Source of the DNA: an uncultured Clostridia bacterium
GTDB lineage: Bacteria > Bacillota > Clostridia > Christensenellales > Borkfalkiaceae
Length of the DNA: 64,000 bases
NCBI GenBank assembly: GCA_947629675.1
Contig: CANREM010000007.1
Span: forward strand, 1-64,000
Reading direction: 5' to 3'
Shown: in pieces, positions 17,455 through 25,353 of the stretch
Layout of the letters: every line of letters starts with the position of its first letter
Numbering within the stretch: the stretch's first letter is position 1
The notes under the pieces: model-generated
What the model saw: only the letters and a program-made list of their open reading frames with translations
Told to the model about the DNA's origin: nothing
Databases searched by the model: none
Program-made: the position numbers and the translations under genes

Positions 17455-17816
17455 CTGTCCTGCTCTGCGATGTCATCCCGAGGGGCGTAGCCCCGAGAGG
17501 ATCCCCCGATACGAAGTCCCAAAAAAAGGCTTCCCCCTTGGGAAGGGGGAAGCTGTCACGCTTTGCGTGACTGATGAGGGTTGGCTTCCAATGGCCGACC
17601 TTATTCTTGCTGTCCCTGAAAGGGTCGCAAAACGCAATTCTGCACATCGGCACAGTGTGCCGTGTGCGGCGTTTTGCGGTGAGCGAGCGCATATGCCCGC
17701 GCGAACGCTGACCGCCCCGCCCGCACGTTCTGATCGTCATCGAAGGGCGGCACGAGCCGCAGGCGAAGTAGCGGAGGCGAAGCCGAAGTCGAAGGACCCC
17801 CATATACGAAGTCCAG
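17455..17816. repeat. Interspersed repeats: REP-like palindrome and partial multi-hairpin element
   Basis: There is no gene here. The stretch holds a TCATCCCGAGGGGCGTAGCC...GAGAGGATCC palindrome (about 17472-17503). It also holds a CTTCCCCCTTGGGAAGGGGGAAG hairpin with GTCACGCTTTGCGTGAC (about 17532-17571), and a GGGTTGGCTTCCAATGGCC...GCTGTCCCTGAAAGGG segment (to about 17623) shared with 62531-62576. A degenerate CGAAGTCGAAGGA-containing segment (17727-17800) follows. The track ORFs here (for example 17420-18121 and 17450-17998) are translations of repeats. Confidence 0.75.
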
Positions 17817-17818
17817 TC

Positions 17819-18034
17819 CAAGGCTTCCCCCTTATGAAGGGGGAAGCTGTCACGCTCTGCGTGACTGATGAGGGTTGGGCTTCTCTTGCTGTCCCCGTAG
17901 GGGAAAGTACCCGCAGAGCGGGGGAAAGGGTTAACCCCTCTGTGCCCAAAGGCGATATCTCCCCTTGCAGGGGCGATGAGGTGTCCCTCATCCGTCACGG
18001 CAAGGACGCCGTGCCACCTTCCCCCCTGGGGGGG
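17819..18034. repeat. Multi-hairpin intergenic element, copy 1
   Basis: A succession of short hairpins: GCTTCCCCC...GGGGGAAGC, GTCACGC..GCGTGAC, TCCCC-GTA-GGGGA, CCCGC-AGA-GCGGG, AGGGTTAACCCCT, a TGCCC/GGCGA arm, CTCCCC..GGGG, CACGGC..GCCGTG and CCTTCCCCCC..GGGGGGAAGG. The same order recurs near 21.9 and 62.6 kb with altered stem sequences. It sits between the convergent ends of the 70-aa ORF and tkt. Confidence 0.8.
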
Positions 18035-18071
18035 GGAAGGCTTTTGCTCCCATTATTTTTGTTCGTTCACC

Positions 18072-20057
18072 TTATTTCCTCAAACTTAGCTTTGCCTTTT
18101 CGGCGACGTTGTCGGCTGTGAAGCCGAAGTGCTCGAAGAGGAGGGGGGCCGCGCCGCTCGCGCCGAAGTTGTTCATCGCAACGATCTCTCCCTTCTCGCC
18201 CGCATAGCGATACCAGCTGTAGGGCGAACCGGCCTCGACGCACACCCGCGCCTTGACGAAGGAGGGAATGACGCTCTCGCGGTACGCCTCGCTCTGCCTT
18301 TCAAACGCCTCGATGCAGGGCATGGATACAACGCGCGCCTTGATGCTTTCTTCGGCGAGCTTTTTCTTTGCCTCCACGCAGATCTCCACTTCCGAGCCGC
18401 TCGCGATGAGCAGGACGTCGGGCTTTCCCGGGCAGTCATCGAGGATATAGCCGCCCTTCATTGCTTCAAGTCCGCTCCTCTCGTAATTGGGCAGCGTCTG
18501 GCGGGAGAGGACGAGTGCGGTGGGAGCATGCTCCTTGAGGGCATACAGCCAAGCGGCGGCCGTCTCCTTTCCGTCCGCAGGGCGGAACACCTGCATGTTG
18601 GGAATGGCGCGAAGGCCGATGAGCTGTTCGACCGGCTCGTGCGTGGGGCCGTCCTCGCCGACGCCGATGGAGTCGTGCGTCAGCACATAGATGACGGGGA
18701 TCTCCATGAGCGCGCTGAGGCGCATCGCATGTTTGCAATAGTCGGAGAACACGAAGAAGGTCGCGCAGTACGGCCGAACGCCGCCGTGCAGGCACATGCC
18801 GTTTGCGATCGCCGCCATCGCGTGTTCGCGGATGCCGAAGTGGATGTTCCTCCCGCCGAAGTCCTCTTGCGAGAAGGAGCCGTAGTGCACATCGTCCGTG
18901 TCCTTCATCTCGGTGAGATTGGAGGGGGCGAGGTCGGCGGAGCCGCCGATGAGGGTGGGAAGCTCTTTTGCGATCTTATTGAGAACGACGGAGGAGGCCT
19001 GCCTTGTCGAGAGAGGCTTTTCGAAGGTGAGAAGGTCGTCGAGGTCAAAAGGAGGCAGAAGGCCCGACATCGCCTTCCGGTACTGCCCGGCGAGGAGGGG
19101 GTACTTCTTCGCATATTCGGTGAACATCGTCTGCCAATCGCGCCTTCTCTTCGCGCCCTTCTTTCCCGCCTTGCGGGTGTGGCGGTAGATCTCCTCGGGA
19201 ACGGTGAAGGGGGGATACTCCCAGCCGAGTTTCTTCTTCGTCTCGGCAAGGTTGTATTCGCCGAGAGGGGAGCCGTGGCACTTGGGCGTGTTCTCGAGGG
19301 GAGAGCCGTAGCCGATGTGCGTCTTGAAGATGATGAGAGAGGGACGCTTCGTCTCCCGCTGTGCCCTGCGGATGGCGTTCGTGATGAGGAGGATGTTGTC
19401 GGGCTTCGAGACGAGGTCCACCTTCAGGACCTGCCAGTTCTGTGCCTCAAAGCGTTTTGCGATGTCCTCGCGGAAGGTGATGGAGGTGTTTCCCTCGATG
19501 GTGATCTCGTTGCAGTCATAGAGGAGGATGAGCTTGCCGAGGCCGTTTGCCCCCGCAAAGGAGCAAGCCTCATAGGAGATGCCCTCCTCAAGGCAGCCGT
19601 CGCCGCAGAGGCAGTAGGTGTGGTGATCGACGACGGGAAAGCCCGTGCGGTTGAACTTTGCCGCAAGATGTGCCTCCGCCATCGCCATGCCGACGGCGTT
19701 TGCGATCCCCTGTCCCAAGGGGCCTGTCGTCGTCTCGATGCCGGGGGTGACGCCGTATTCGGGGTGGCCGGGGGTCTTGCTCCCGAATTTTCTGAAGTTC
19801 TTCAGATCCTCCATCGTCACGGGGTAGCCGTAGAGATGCAAAAGGGTATAGAGGAGGGCGGAGCCGTGCCCTGCGGAGAGGACGAAGCGGTCGCGGTCCT
19901 CCCATCCAATGTCCTGCGGGTCGAACTTCAAAAAGTCCTGAAAGAGGGAGTAGGCGATGGGCGCGGAGCCGAGCGGAAGCCCGGGGTGTCCCGACTTTGC
20001 ATTCTCGATGGCCTCGGCCGCGAGAACGCGGATGGCGTTGACTGTCAGATGTTTCAT
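18072..20057 (-). CDS. tkt: Transketolase
   Basis: This 661-aa TPP enzyme of the non-oxidative pentose-phosphate pathway transfers two-carbon ketol units between sugar phosphates. The N-terminus ENAKSGHPGLPLG and the TPP/Mg motif GDGCLEEG...YDCNEITIEG (about 155-192) are canonical. HDSIGVGEDGPTHEPVEQL (about 460) is the pyrimidine-domain motif. The length is typical of full-length bacterial enzymes. The ATG at 20057 has an AGGAG site 8 nt upstream. It is monocistronic and divergent from proS, and its 3' end abuts a multi-hairpin repeat rather than an obvious own terminator. Confidence 0.97.
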   Translation of the reverse strand: MKHLTVNAIRVLAAEAIENAKSGHPGLPLGSAPIAYSLFQDFLKFDPQDIGWEDRDRFVLSAGHGSALLYTLLHLYGYPVTMEDLKNFRKFGSKTPGHPEYGVTPGIETTTGPLGQGIANAVGMAMAEAHLAAKFNRTGFPVVDHHTYCLCGDGCLEEGISYEACSFAGANGLGKLILLYDCNEITIEGNTSITFREDIAKRFEAQNWQVLKVDLVSKPDNILLITNAIRRAQRETKRPSLIIFKTHIGYGSPLENTPKCHGSPLGEYNLAETKKKLGWEYPPFTVPEEIYRHTRKAGKKGAKRRRDWQTMFTEYAKKYPLLAGQYRKAMSGLLPPFDLDDLLTFEKPLSTRQASSVVLNKIAKELPTLIGGSADLAPSNLTEMKDTDDVHYGSFSQEDFGGRNIHFGIREHAMAAIANGMCLHGGVRPYCATFFVFSDYCKHAMRLSALMEIPVIYVLTHDSIGVGEDGPTHEPVEQLIGLRAIPNMQVFRPADGKETAAAWLYALKEHAPTALVLSRQTLPNYERSGLEAMKGGYILDDCPGKPDVLLIASGSEVEICVEAKKKLAEESIKARVVSMPCIEAFERQSEAYRESVIPSFVKARVCVEAGSPYSWYRYAGEKGEIVAMNNFGASGAAPLLFEHFGFTADNVAEKAKLSLRK

Positions 20058-20240
20058 AAATTTTCTCCTATATCATATAAAATGTTTTTCGGCGTAGGAA
20101 GGAGCGGAAGAGAAATGGGGGAAATTCGCGCCTTTGACAAATTCGGGGGCACCCATGTCCGAGGTATAGCCTTCTTTTTCGTGCTTTCTCCTCCCGGACG
20201 GATGGGGCGGGTAAAGCGAATTTCCCTGTCCCCGTCTACC

Positions 20241-20268
20241 ATTTTAACACAATTTTACAAGAAAGCAA
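20241..20268 (-). promoter_or_regulatory. Possible promoter of tkt
   Basis: On the minus strand, TTGCTT (20268-20263), 16 bp, TAAAAT (20246-20241). It implies a leader of about 175 nt that carries a 62-codon ORF whose stop overlaps the tkt ATG (ATGA). The match is moderate. Confidence 0.4.
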
Positions 20269-20344
20269 GTTTTTTCAGTAGTTTGAAAACAACTTTCCTT
20301 TGCGAATTTTCTTCGTGCTTCCCCCTTTCAATGGGTCAAAATAA

Positions 20345-20381
20345 TAGACATTTCGAAAAGGGCATGGTATAATATACCATG
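20345..20381 (+). promoter_or_regulatory. Promoter of proS with an overlapping palindrome
   Basis: TAGACA (20345-20350), 17 bp, TATAAT (20368-20373). The -10 is embedded in the inverted repeat CATGGTAT-AAT-ATACCATG (20363-20381), an operator-like arrangement. Confidence 0.7.
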
Positions 20382-20406
20382 AACGAAGTTTTTACGGAGA
20401 ATTCTT

Positions 20407-21831
20407 ATGGCAAACGAGAAATTCGTATCGCAGATCGCGGACATCGAGAGCGACTTTCCGCAGTGGTACACCGACGTCGTCATCAAGACCAAGCTTGTCG
20501 ATTACGGTCCCGTGAAGGGGACGATGGTCATCCGCCCCTACGGCTACGCCATCTGGGAGAATATCCAGAGGGAGATGGACGCACGCTTCAAAAGGGCGGG
20601 CGTGGAGAACGCTTATTTCCCCCTCCTCATCCCCATGAGCTTCATGACGAAGGAGGCGGAGCATGTCGAAGGGTTTGCCCCCGAGGTCGCCGTCGTCACG
20701 CATGCGGGCGGCGCGAAGCTCGAAGAACCCCTCGTTGTCCGTCCCACTTCGGAGACGATCATCGGCCACATGATGGGCAAATGGGTGGAGAGCTGGCGCG
20801 ACCTTCCTCTCCGCATGAACCAGTGGTGCAATGTCATGCGCTGGGAAAAGACGACGCGGCCCTTCCTCCGCACGAGCGAATTTTTGTGGCAGGAGGGACA
20901 CTCCGTCTATGCGACGGGGGAGGAGGCGGAAACGGAGACCTTGAATATGCTCCACCTCTATGAGGAATTTGCGAAAAACGTCCTGTGCATGCCCGTTCTC
21001 GTCGGCCGCAAGACGGAGAAGGAGAAGTTTGCGGGTGCAGTTGCCACCTTTGGCATGGAGGCCATGATGCACGACGGAAAGAGCCTGCAGGCGGGCACCA
21101 CCCACTACATGGGACAGAATTTTGCGAAGGCGTTCGGCGTGCAGTTCACGGGCGCGGACGGGACGCTCAAATACGGCTATACCATGAGCTATGGCGTCTC
21201 GACGCGGCTCATCGGCGCGCTCATCATGACGCACGGCGACCAGCGGGGCCTCATCCTGCCGCCGCCCGTCGCCCCCGTCGAGGTCGTCATCGTCCCCATC
21301 GCCCAGAAGAAGGAGGGCGTTTTGGAGGCATGCAATAGTTTGGCGACCTCTTTGAAGGAGGCGGGCATCCGCGTCAAGGTGGACGACAGCGACAATTCTC
21401 CCGGCTGGAAATTCAACGAGTGGGAGATGAAGGGCGTGCCCGTGAGGATCGAACTCGGCCCGCGCGACATCGAGGGGGGCAAGATGCTCCTCTTCCGCCG
21501 CGACACCTGCGAAAAGACGGAGGCCGCGCTCGGCGACGTCGAAGGGGTCAAGAGGCTGCTTCAGGACATCTGTGTCTCCCTCTATGACCGCGCGAAGGAG
21601 CGCATGCAAAGCCGCATCGTGAATGCGGAGAGCCTCGAAGAGCTTTTACAGGGCGTGAACGGGGGGAACTTCGTCCGCGCCGGCTGGTGCGGAGAGCGCG
21701 CCTGCGAGGACAAGGTGAAGGAATTCGCACAGGCGACCGCCCGCGTCCTCGACGAGAAGTGCGACCATCCCACCTGCCTCTGCTGCGGAAAACCCGCAAA
21801 GCACACCGTGTTCTTCGCAAGAGCATATTAA
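20407..21831 (+). CDS. proS: Prolyl-tRNA synthetase, archaeal/eukaryotic-type
   Basis: This 474-aa class II synthetase charges tRNA-Pro. Its length and lack of the bacterial editing insertion place it in the archaeal-type ProS (type 3) found in many Clostridia. Motif 2 is visible in VMRWEKTTRPFLRTSEFLWQEGH (about residues 138-160). The extended C-terminal domain has the cysteine cluster CDHPTCLCCGK and ends in the tyrosine typical of this class (FFARAY). The ATG at 20407 follows CGGAGAATTCTT. No T-box leader motif is seen. It is probably co-transcribed with asnS through a repeat-filled spacer. Confidence 0.95.
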   Translation: MANEKFVSQIADIESDFPQWYTDVVIKTKLVDYGPVKGTMVIRPYGYAIWENIQREMDARFKRAGVENAYFPLLIPMSFMTKEAEHVEGFAPEVAVVTHAGGAKLEEPLVVRPTSETIIGHMMGKWVESWRDLPLRMNQWCNVMRWEKTTRPFLRTSEFLWQEGHSVYATGEEAETETLNMLHLYEEFAKNVLCMPVLVGRKTEKEKFAGAVATFGMEAMMHDGKSLQAGTTHYMGQNFAKAFGVQFTGADGTLKYGYTMSYGVSTRLIGALIMTHGDQRGLILPPPVAPVEVVIVPIAQKKEGVLEACNSLATSLKEAGIRVKVDDSDNSPGWKFNEWEMKGVPVRIELGPRDIEGGKMLLFRRDTCEKTEAALGDVEGVKRLLQDICVSLYDRAKERMQSRIVNAESLEELLQGVNGGNFVRAGWCGERACEDKVKEFAQATARVLDEKCDHPTCLCCGKPAKHTVFFARAY

Positions 21832-21838
21832 AAATTTC

Positions 21839-22050
21839 ACAAGGCTTCCCCCATTCATGGGGGAGGCTCCGCCGTAGGCGGTGGTGGGGGTTTCGCTGTC
21901 CCTTTAGGGAAAGTACCCGCGTAGCGGGGGAAAGGGTTAAAACCCCTCTGTCGCCCAAGGGCGACATCTCCCCTATAAGGGGCGACAAGAAGATGCGACC
22001 CTCATCCGTCGCCAAAGCGACACCTTCCCCCATGGATGGGGGAAGGCTTC
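21839..22050. repeat. Multi-hairpin intergenic element, copy 2
   Basis: This fills nearly all of the 254-bp proS-asnS spacer. In order: a GCTTCCCCCATTCATGGGGG arm, GGCTCCGCCGTAGGCGGTGG, TCCC-TTTA-GGGA, CCCGC-GTA-GCGGG, AGGGTTAAAACCCCT, GTCGCCC-AA-GGGCGAC, CTCCCC-TATAA-GGGG, GTCGC-CAAA-GCGAC and CCTTCCCCCATGGATGGGGGAAGG. It has the same order as copies at 17.9 and 62.6 kb. There is no promoter-like sequence between it and asnS. Confidence 0.8.
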
Positions 22051-22085
22051 AATCTCAAATAAATTCTTCTTTCGGAAGTGGAACA

Positions 22086-23459
22086 ATGAAGCACGAAGAT
22101 ATCAAAAAAGTACTGTCCGATCCGGACATGGTAGGCACGGACGTCGTCGTATGCGGCTGGGTAAGGACCTTCCGCGACTCGGCGCAAGTTGCCTTTTTGG
22201 AGCTTTCGGACGGCTCGAGTTTCCAAAAACTCCAGGTCGTCATCGACAAGAACGCCCTCACCGTCGACGGTGAGGCGACCAAGCTCGGCGCGAGCGTTGC
22301 CGTGAAGGGCACCGTCGTCAAGGCATACAGGGGAGAGGGGAACGAGCTGAACGCGAAGGAGGTCCTCCTTCTCGGGAGCTGTCCCGCCGACTATCCCATT
22401 CAAAAAAAGCGCACTACGATGGATTTTCTTCGCACCATTCCGCACCTTCGCCTTCGCACGAACACCTTCCAGGCCGTCTTCCGCGTGCGCTCCGTTGCCG
22501 CGCAGGCCATCCACCGCTACTTCCACGAAAACGGCTACTACTATATCAACGCCCCGCTCATCACGGCGAGCGACTGCGAGGGCGCGGGGGAGATGTTCCG
22601 CGTCACCACCCTCCCGTGGAATGCGGACTTTAAGTCGGCGGAGGAATATTTCAAGAACGACTTCTTCGGCGTCAAGGCGGGTCTGTCCGTTTCGGGGCAG
22701 CTCGAGGGGGAGGTCGCCGCGACCGCACTCGGGAAAATTTATACCTTCGGCCCCTCCTTCCGTGCGGAAAATTCCAACACCAAGCGGCACCTTGCGGAGT
22801 TCTGGCATGTGGAGCCGGAGGTGGCCTTTGCCGAACTCCCCGACGTCATCGAGATCGCCGAGGACATGCTCAAATATCTCGTGAACGCCGTCCTCACGGA
22901 GTGCCCCGAGGAGATGAAATTCTTCGACAGCTTCATGGAAAAGGGCCTCCTTGAGAAGCTCTCCCACGTCGCAAACGCGGAGTTTGCCGTCTGCACTTAT
23001 ACCGAGGCCATCTCCATTTTGGAAAAGGAGAACGCCCGCTTCGAATTCCCCGTGCATTGGGGGAGCGACCTTCAGTCCGAACACGAGAAGTTCCTCACCG
23101 AGCAGGTTTTCAAGCGTCCCGTCTTTGTCACAAATTACCCCAAGGAGATCAAATCCTTCTACATGAAGCAGAACGCGGACGGCAAGACGGTCGCCGCGAC
23201 GGACCTCCTCGTCCCCGGCATCGGCGAGATCATCGGCGGGAGCGAGAGGGAGGCGGACCTTGCAAAATTGCAGGCAGCCATGCGGGCGAGAGGGATGGAC
23301 GAGAGCGCGTATAAACAGTACTTGGACCTTCGCCGCTTCGGCAGCGTGCCGCACGGCGGATTCGGGCTGGGCTTCGAACGCTTCGTCATGTATTGCACGG
23401 GGATCGAGAACATCCGCGATGTCACCCTCTTCCCCCGCAGCGTCAAAAATATCATGTAA
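22086..23459 (+). CDS. asnS: Asparaginyl-tRNA synthetase
   Basis: This 457-aa class IIb synthetase charges tRNA-Asn. An N-terminal OB-fold anticodon-binding domain (VVVCGWVRTFRDSAQVAFLELSDG, about 16-39) is followed by a catalytic domain with motif 2 (FRAENSNTKRHLAEFWHVEPE) and motif 3 (GGFGLGFERFVMY). The ending GIENIRDVTLFPRS favours AsnRS over AspRS. The start is ATG 22086, after GGAAGTGG; the track's 21687 start runs through proS and the repeat element. A terminator follows. Confidence 0.96.
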   Translation: MKHEDIKKVLSDPDMVGTDVVVCGWVRTFRDSAQVAFLELSDGSSFQKLQVVIDKNALTVDGEATKLGASVAVKGTVVKAYRGEGNELNAKEVLLLGSCPADYPIQKKRTTMDFLRTIPHLRLRTNTFQAVFRVRSVAAQAIHRYFHENGYYYINAPLITASDCEGAGEMFRVTTLPWNADFKSAEEYFKNDFFGVKAGLSVSGQLEGEVAATALGKIYTFGPSFRAENSNTKRHLAEFWHVEPEVAFAELPDVIEIAEDMLKYLVNAVLTECPEEMKFFDSFMEKGLLEKLSHVANAEFAVCTYTEAISILEKENARFEFPVHWGSDLQSEHEKFLTEQVFKRPVFVTNYPKEIKSFYMKQNADGKTVAATDLLVPGIGEIIGGSEREADLAKLQAAMRARGMDESAYKQYLDLRRFGSVPHGGFGLGFERFVMYCTGIENIRDVTLFPRSVKNIM

Positions 23460-23497
23460 AAAATTCTGCGCAAGGCATAATCATTTTCTCAAATTCG

Positions 23498-23526
23498 GGC
23501 GCGGTACTCCGCGCTCTTTTTCTTCC
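23498..23526 (+). terminator. Terminator between asnS and the ABC exporter
   Basis: GCGCGG (23499-23504) pairs with CCGCGC (23509-23514), followed by TCTTTTTCTT. It ends only about 10 bases before the next ATG, so it may also act as an attenuator for the exporter genes. Confidence 0.7.
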
Positions 23527-23535
23527 GAAGGCGGT

Positions 23536-25353
23536 ATGAGAGAATTTTTCAAAAATTCATTTCCATATTTCAAGCGGCACCTGCCCGCCCTCATCTTCTC
23601 GATGGTGTGCGGGATCGGGCTGACCCTTCTCACGCTCATCACGCCGCAGATCGTCTCCCTCCTCGTTGACAGGGTACTCACCCCCCTTCTCGGGGGTGAG
23701 GCCGCGCCGTCGAACAGCCCCTTCCTCTTCCTCATCTCGGGGGTAGAGGGGGATGCGTATACGAAAATATTCTTCATCCTCGCAGGGACGTTGCTCGCGG
23801 GGGCAGTCCTTGTATTTCTCTTTTCGTATGGGAAGTGGTACGTAGGTCACCTCGTCACCCTCAAGGCGGAGGGGAGGCTGCGCGCGGACGCCATGAAGAA
23901 GATCGGGGAGGCGAGTTCGCCCCTTCTTGAAAAGTATTCCTCGGGCGACCTCATCCTCATCGCCACCCGCGACCCCTCCAACGTGCGCGATGTGTATGTG
24001 CACAATGCGCAGTTCCTTCTGAACGGCATCCTGTCCGCCCTCATCGCCTCCGTATTCTTGGGGAACATTCACTTCTCTCTCCTCTTTCTGCCCATTGCGG
24101 GCGGGGCGGCGTGCGCCGTCATCGTCTTTCTCTTCAACGGCCGTGCGAGAAGGTATTACGACGACGTATGGAAGCATTCCTCCCGCCTCAACACCACCGT
24201 GCAGGAGAGTGTCTACGGCATTCGGACGGTGGCGTCCTTTGCGCGGGAAGGGGAGCGGCGCGCGCTCTTTTCGGGGGACAACGAGCGGCTCCTCAAAACG
24301 AACTATCGCGGCGTCGGGCTGTTCGCAAAGCGGGCGTTTCTGACGCAGGGGGTGCGCGCGGTCGTCTTTTGCGGAGAACTTGCCCTCGCCGTGTGGCTGG
24401 GCATCTCGCACCGCATCACCGCGGGGGAATTTACCGCCGTGATGGGGTATATGGGGACGCTCATCTGGCAGCTCACGAGCGTTCTCATCAACATCAACAA
24501 CATCCAGAAAAACCTCGTCTCCGCCCGCCGTCTCTTCGGATTTTTGAACACGCCCGATGAGGTCGCGGCGAAATACGGGCATACCATGCCCGCGATGAGA
24601 CCTTCTATTTGCTTTCGGAATGTGAGCGTGAAGAGCGGCGACGGCTACGCCCTCCATGACGTTTCCCTCGAGATCCCCTATGGGAAGAGGGTGGGCATCA
24701 TGGGCAGGACGGGCGCGGGAAAGACCCTCCTTTGCAAACTCATGCAGGGGATGGCGGAGTGCGACGAAGGGGAAATTTACATAGACGGGCAGCCCCTCCA
24801 TACATACGAGCGCGAGGAGCTTGCGCGGAGATTTTCCTACGCCATGCAGAACGTCTTTCTCTTCTCGAACACCATCTCCGCGAACATCGCCCTCTACGAC
24901 CCGTTCGCACCCGAGAAGGACATCCTGCGCGCGGGGGCACTTGCCGAAGTGGACGAGTTCGCCCGCCGCTTCCCCGAGGGGTATCAGACGACGGTCGGCG
25001 AGAAGGGCTTCGGGCTTTCGGGCGGGCAGAAACAGCGCATCTCCATCGCCCGCGCCCTCTTCAAGAACGCGCCCATCCTCGTCTTTGACGACGTGACGAG
25101 CGCGCTCGATATGGAGACGGAACACGCCGTTTTCAACAACATCCGGAAGGAATGCGGGGAGCGCACCCTCGTCATCGTCACCCACCGCGCGACCGCCCTC
25201 AAGGACTGCGACGAGATCTTATTTCTGGACGGGGGAGAGATCGTCGAGCGGGGCAGCTTTGCCTCCCTCATGGAAATGAAGGGGAACTTTGCCGAGATCT
25301 ACACCCGCCAGACGGGGGAAATGGTATTCGGAGGTGGAGAAGATGCACAATAA
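23536..25353 (+). CDS. Heterodimeric ABC exporter subunit with degenerate Walker B
   Basis: This 605-aa half-transporter has six membrane helices (about 15-320) and one nucleotide-binding domain. Walker A is GRTGAGKT, the signature LSGGQKQR and the H-loop VTHRAT. Walker B reads LVFDDVTSALD, so the catalytic glutamate is Asp, the degenerate site expected of one partner in heterodimeric type IV exporters (compare the TM287/288 and BmrC/D type). The start is ATG 23536 (FFKNSFPYFKRHLPAL follows); the track's earlier start overlaps asnS. It overlaps the next gene by 11 bases. The substrate is unknown, but drug or lipid export is typical. Confidence 0.93.
   Translation: MREFFKNSFPYFKRHLPALIFSMVCGIGLTLLTLITPQIVSLLVDRVLTPLLGGEAAPSNSPFLFLISGVEGDAYTKIFFILAGTLLAGAVLVFLFSYGKWYVGHLVTLKAEGRLRADAMKKIGEASSPLLEKYSSGDLILIATRDPSNVRDVYVHNAQFLLNGILSALIASVFLGNIHFSLLFLPIAGGAACAVIVFLFNGRARRYYDDVWKHSSRLNTTVQESVYGIRTVASFAREGERRALFSGDNERLLKTNYRGVGLFAKRAFLTQGVRAVVFCGELALAVWLGISHRITAGEFTAVMGYMGTLIWQLTSVLININNIQKNLVSARRLFGFLNTPDEVAAKYGHTMPAMRPSICFRNVSVKSGDGYALHDVSLEIPYGKRVGIMGRTGAGKTLLCKLMQGMAECDEGEIYIDGQPLHTYEREELARRFSYAMQNVFLFSNTISANIALYDPFAPEKDILRAGALAEVDEFARRFPEGYQTTVGEKGFGLSGGQKQRISIARALFKNAPILVFDDVTSALDMETEHAVFNNIRKECGERTLVIVTHRATALKDCDEILFLDGGEIVERGSFASLMEMKGNFAEIYTRQTGEMVFGGGEDAQ

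Noticed and set aside
17819-18034. Clustered hairpins as a CRISPR array
   Set aside because: There are no regularly spaced identical repeats with unique spacers, and no cas genes.
17420-18121. 233-aa ORF in the 17.4-18.1 kb spacer
   Set aside because: It is a translation of the interspersed hairpin repeats, and the same peptide pieces appear at every repeat locus.
18129-20372. 747-aa ORF antisense to transketolase
   Set aside because: Shadow ORF; the sense strand is unambiguous transketolase.
20382-22085. T-box leaders upstream of proS or asnS
   Set aside because: No T-box core motif or specifier stem is visible; the proS leader is only about 30 nt and the asnS spacer is repeat sequence.
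22002-23354. 450-aa ORF antisense to asnS
   Set aside because: The sense strand encodes AsnRS motifs 2 and 3; the antisense translation has no family features.
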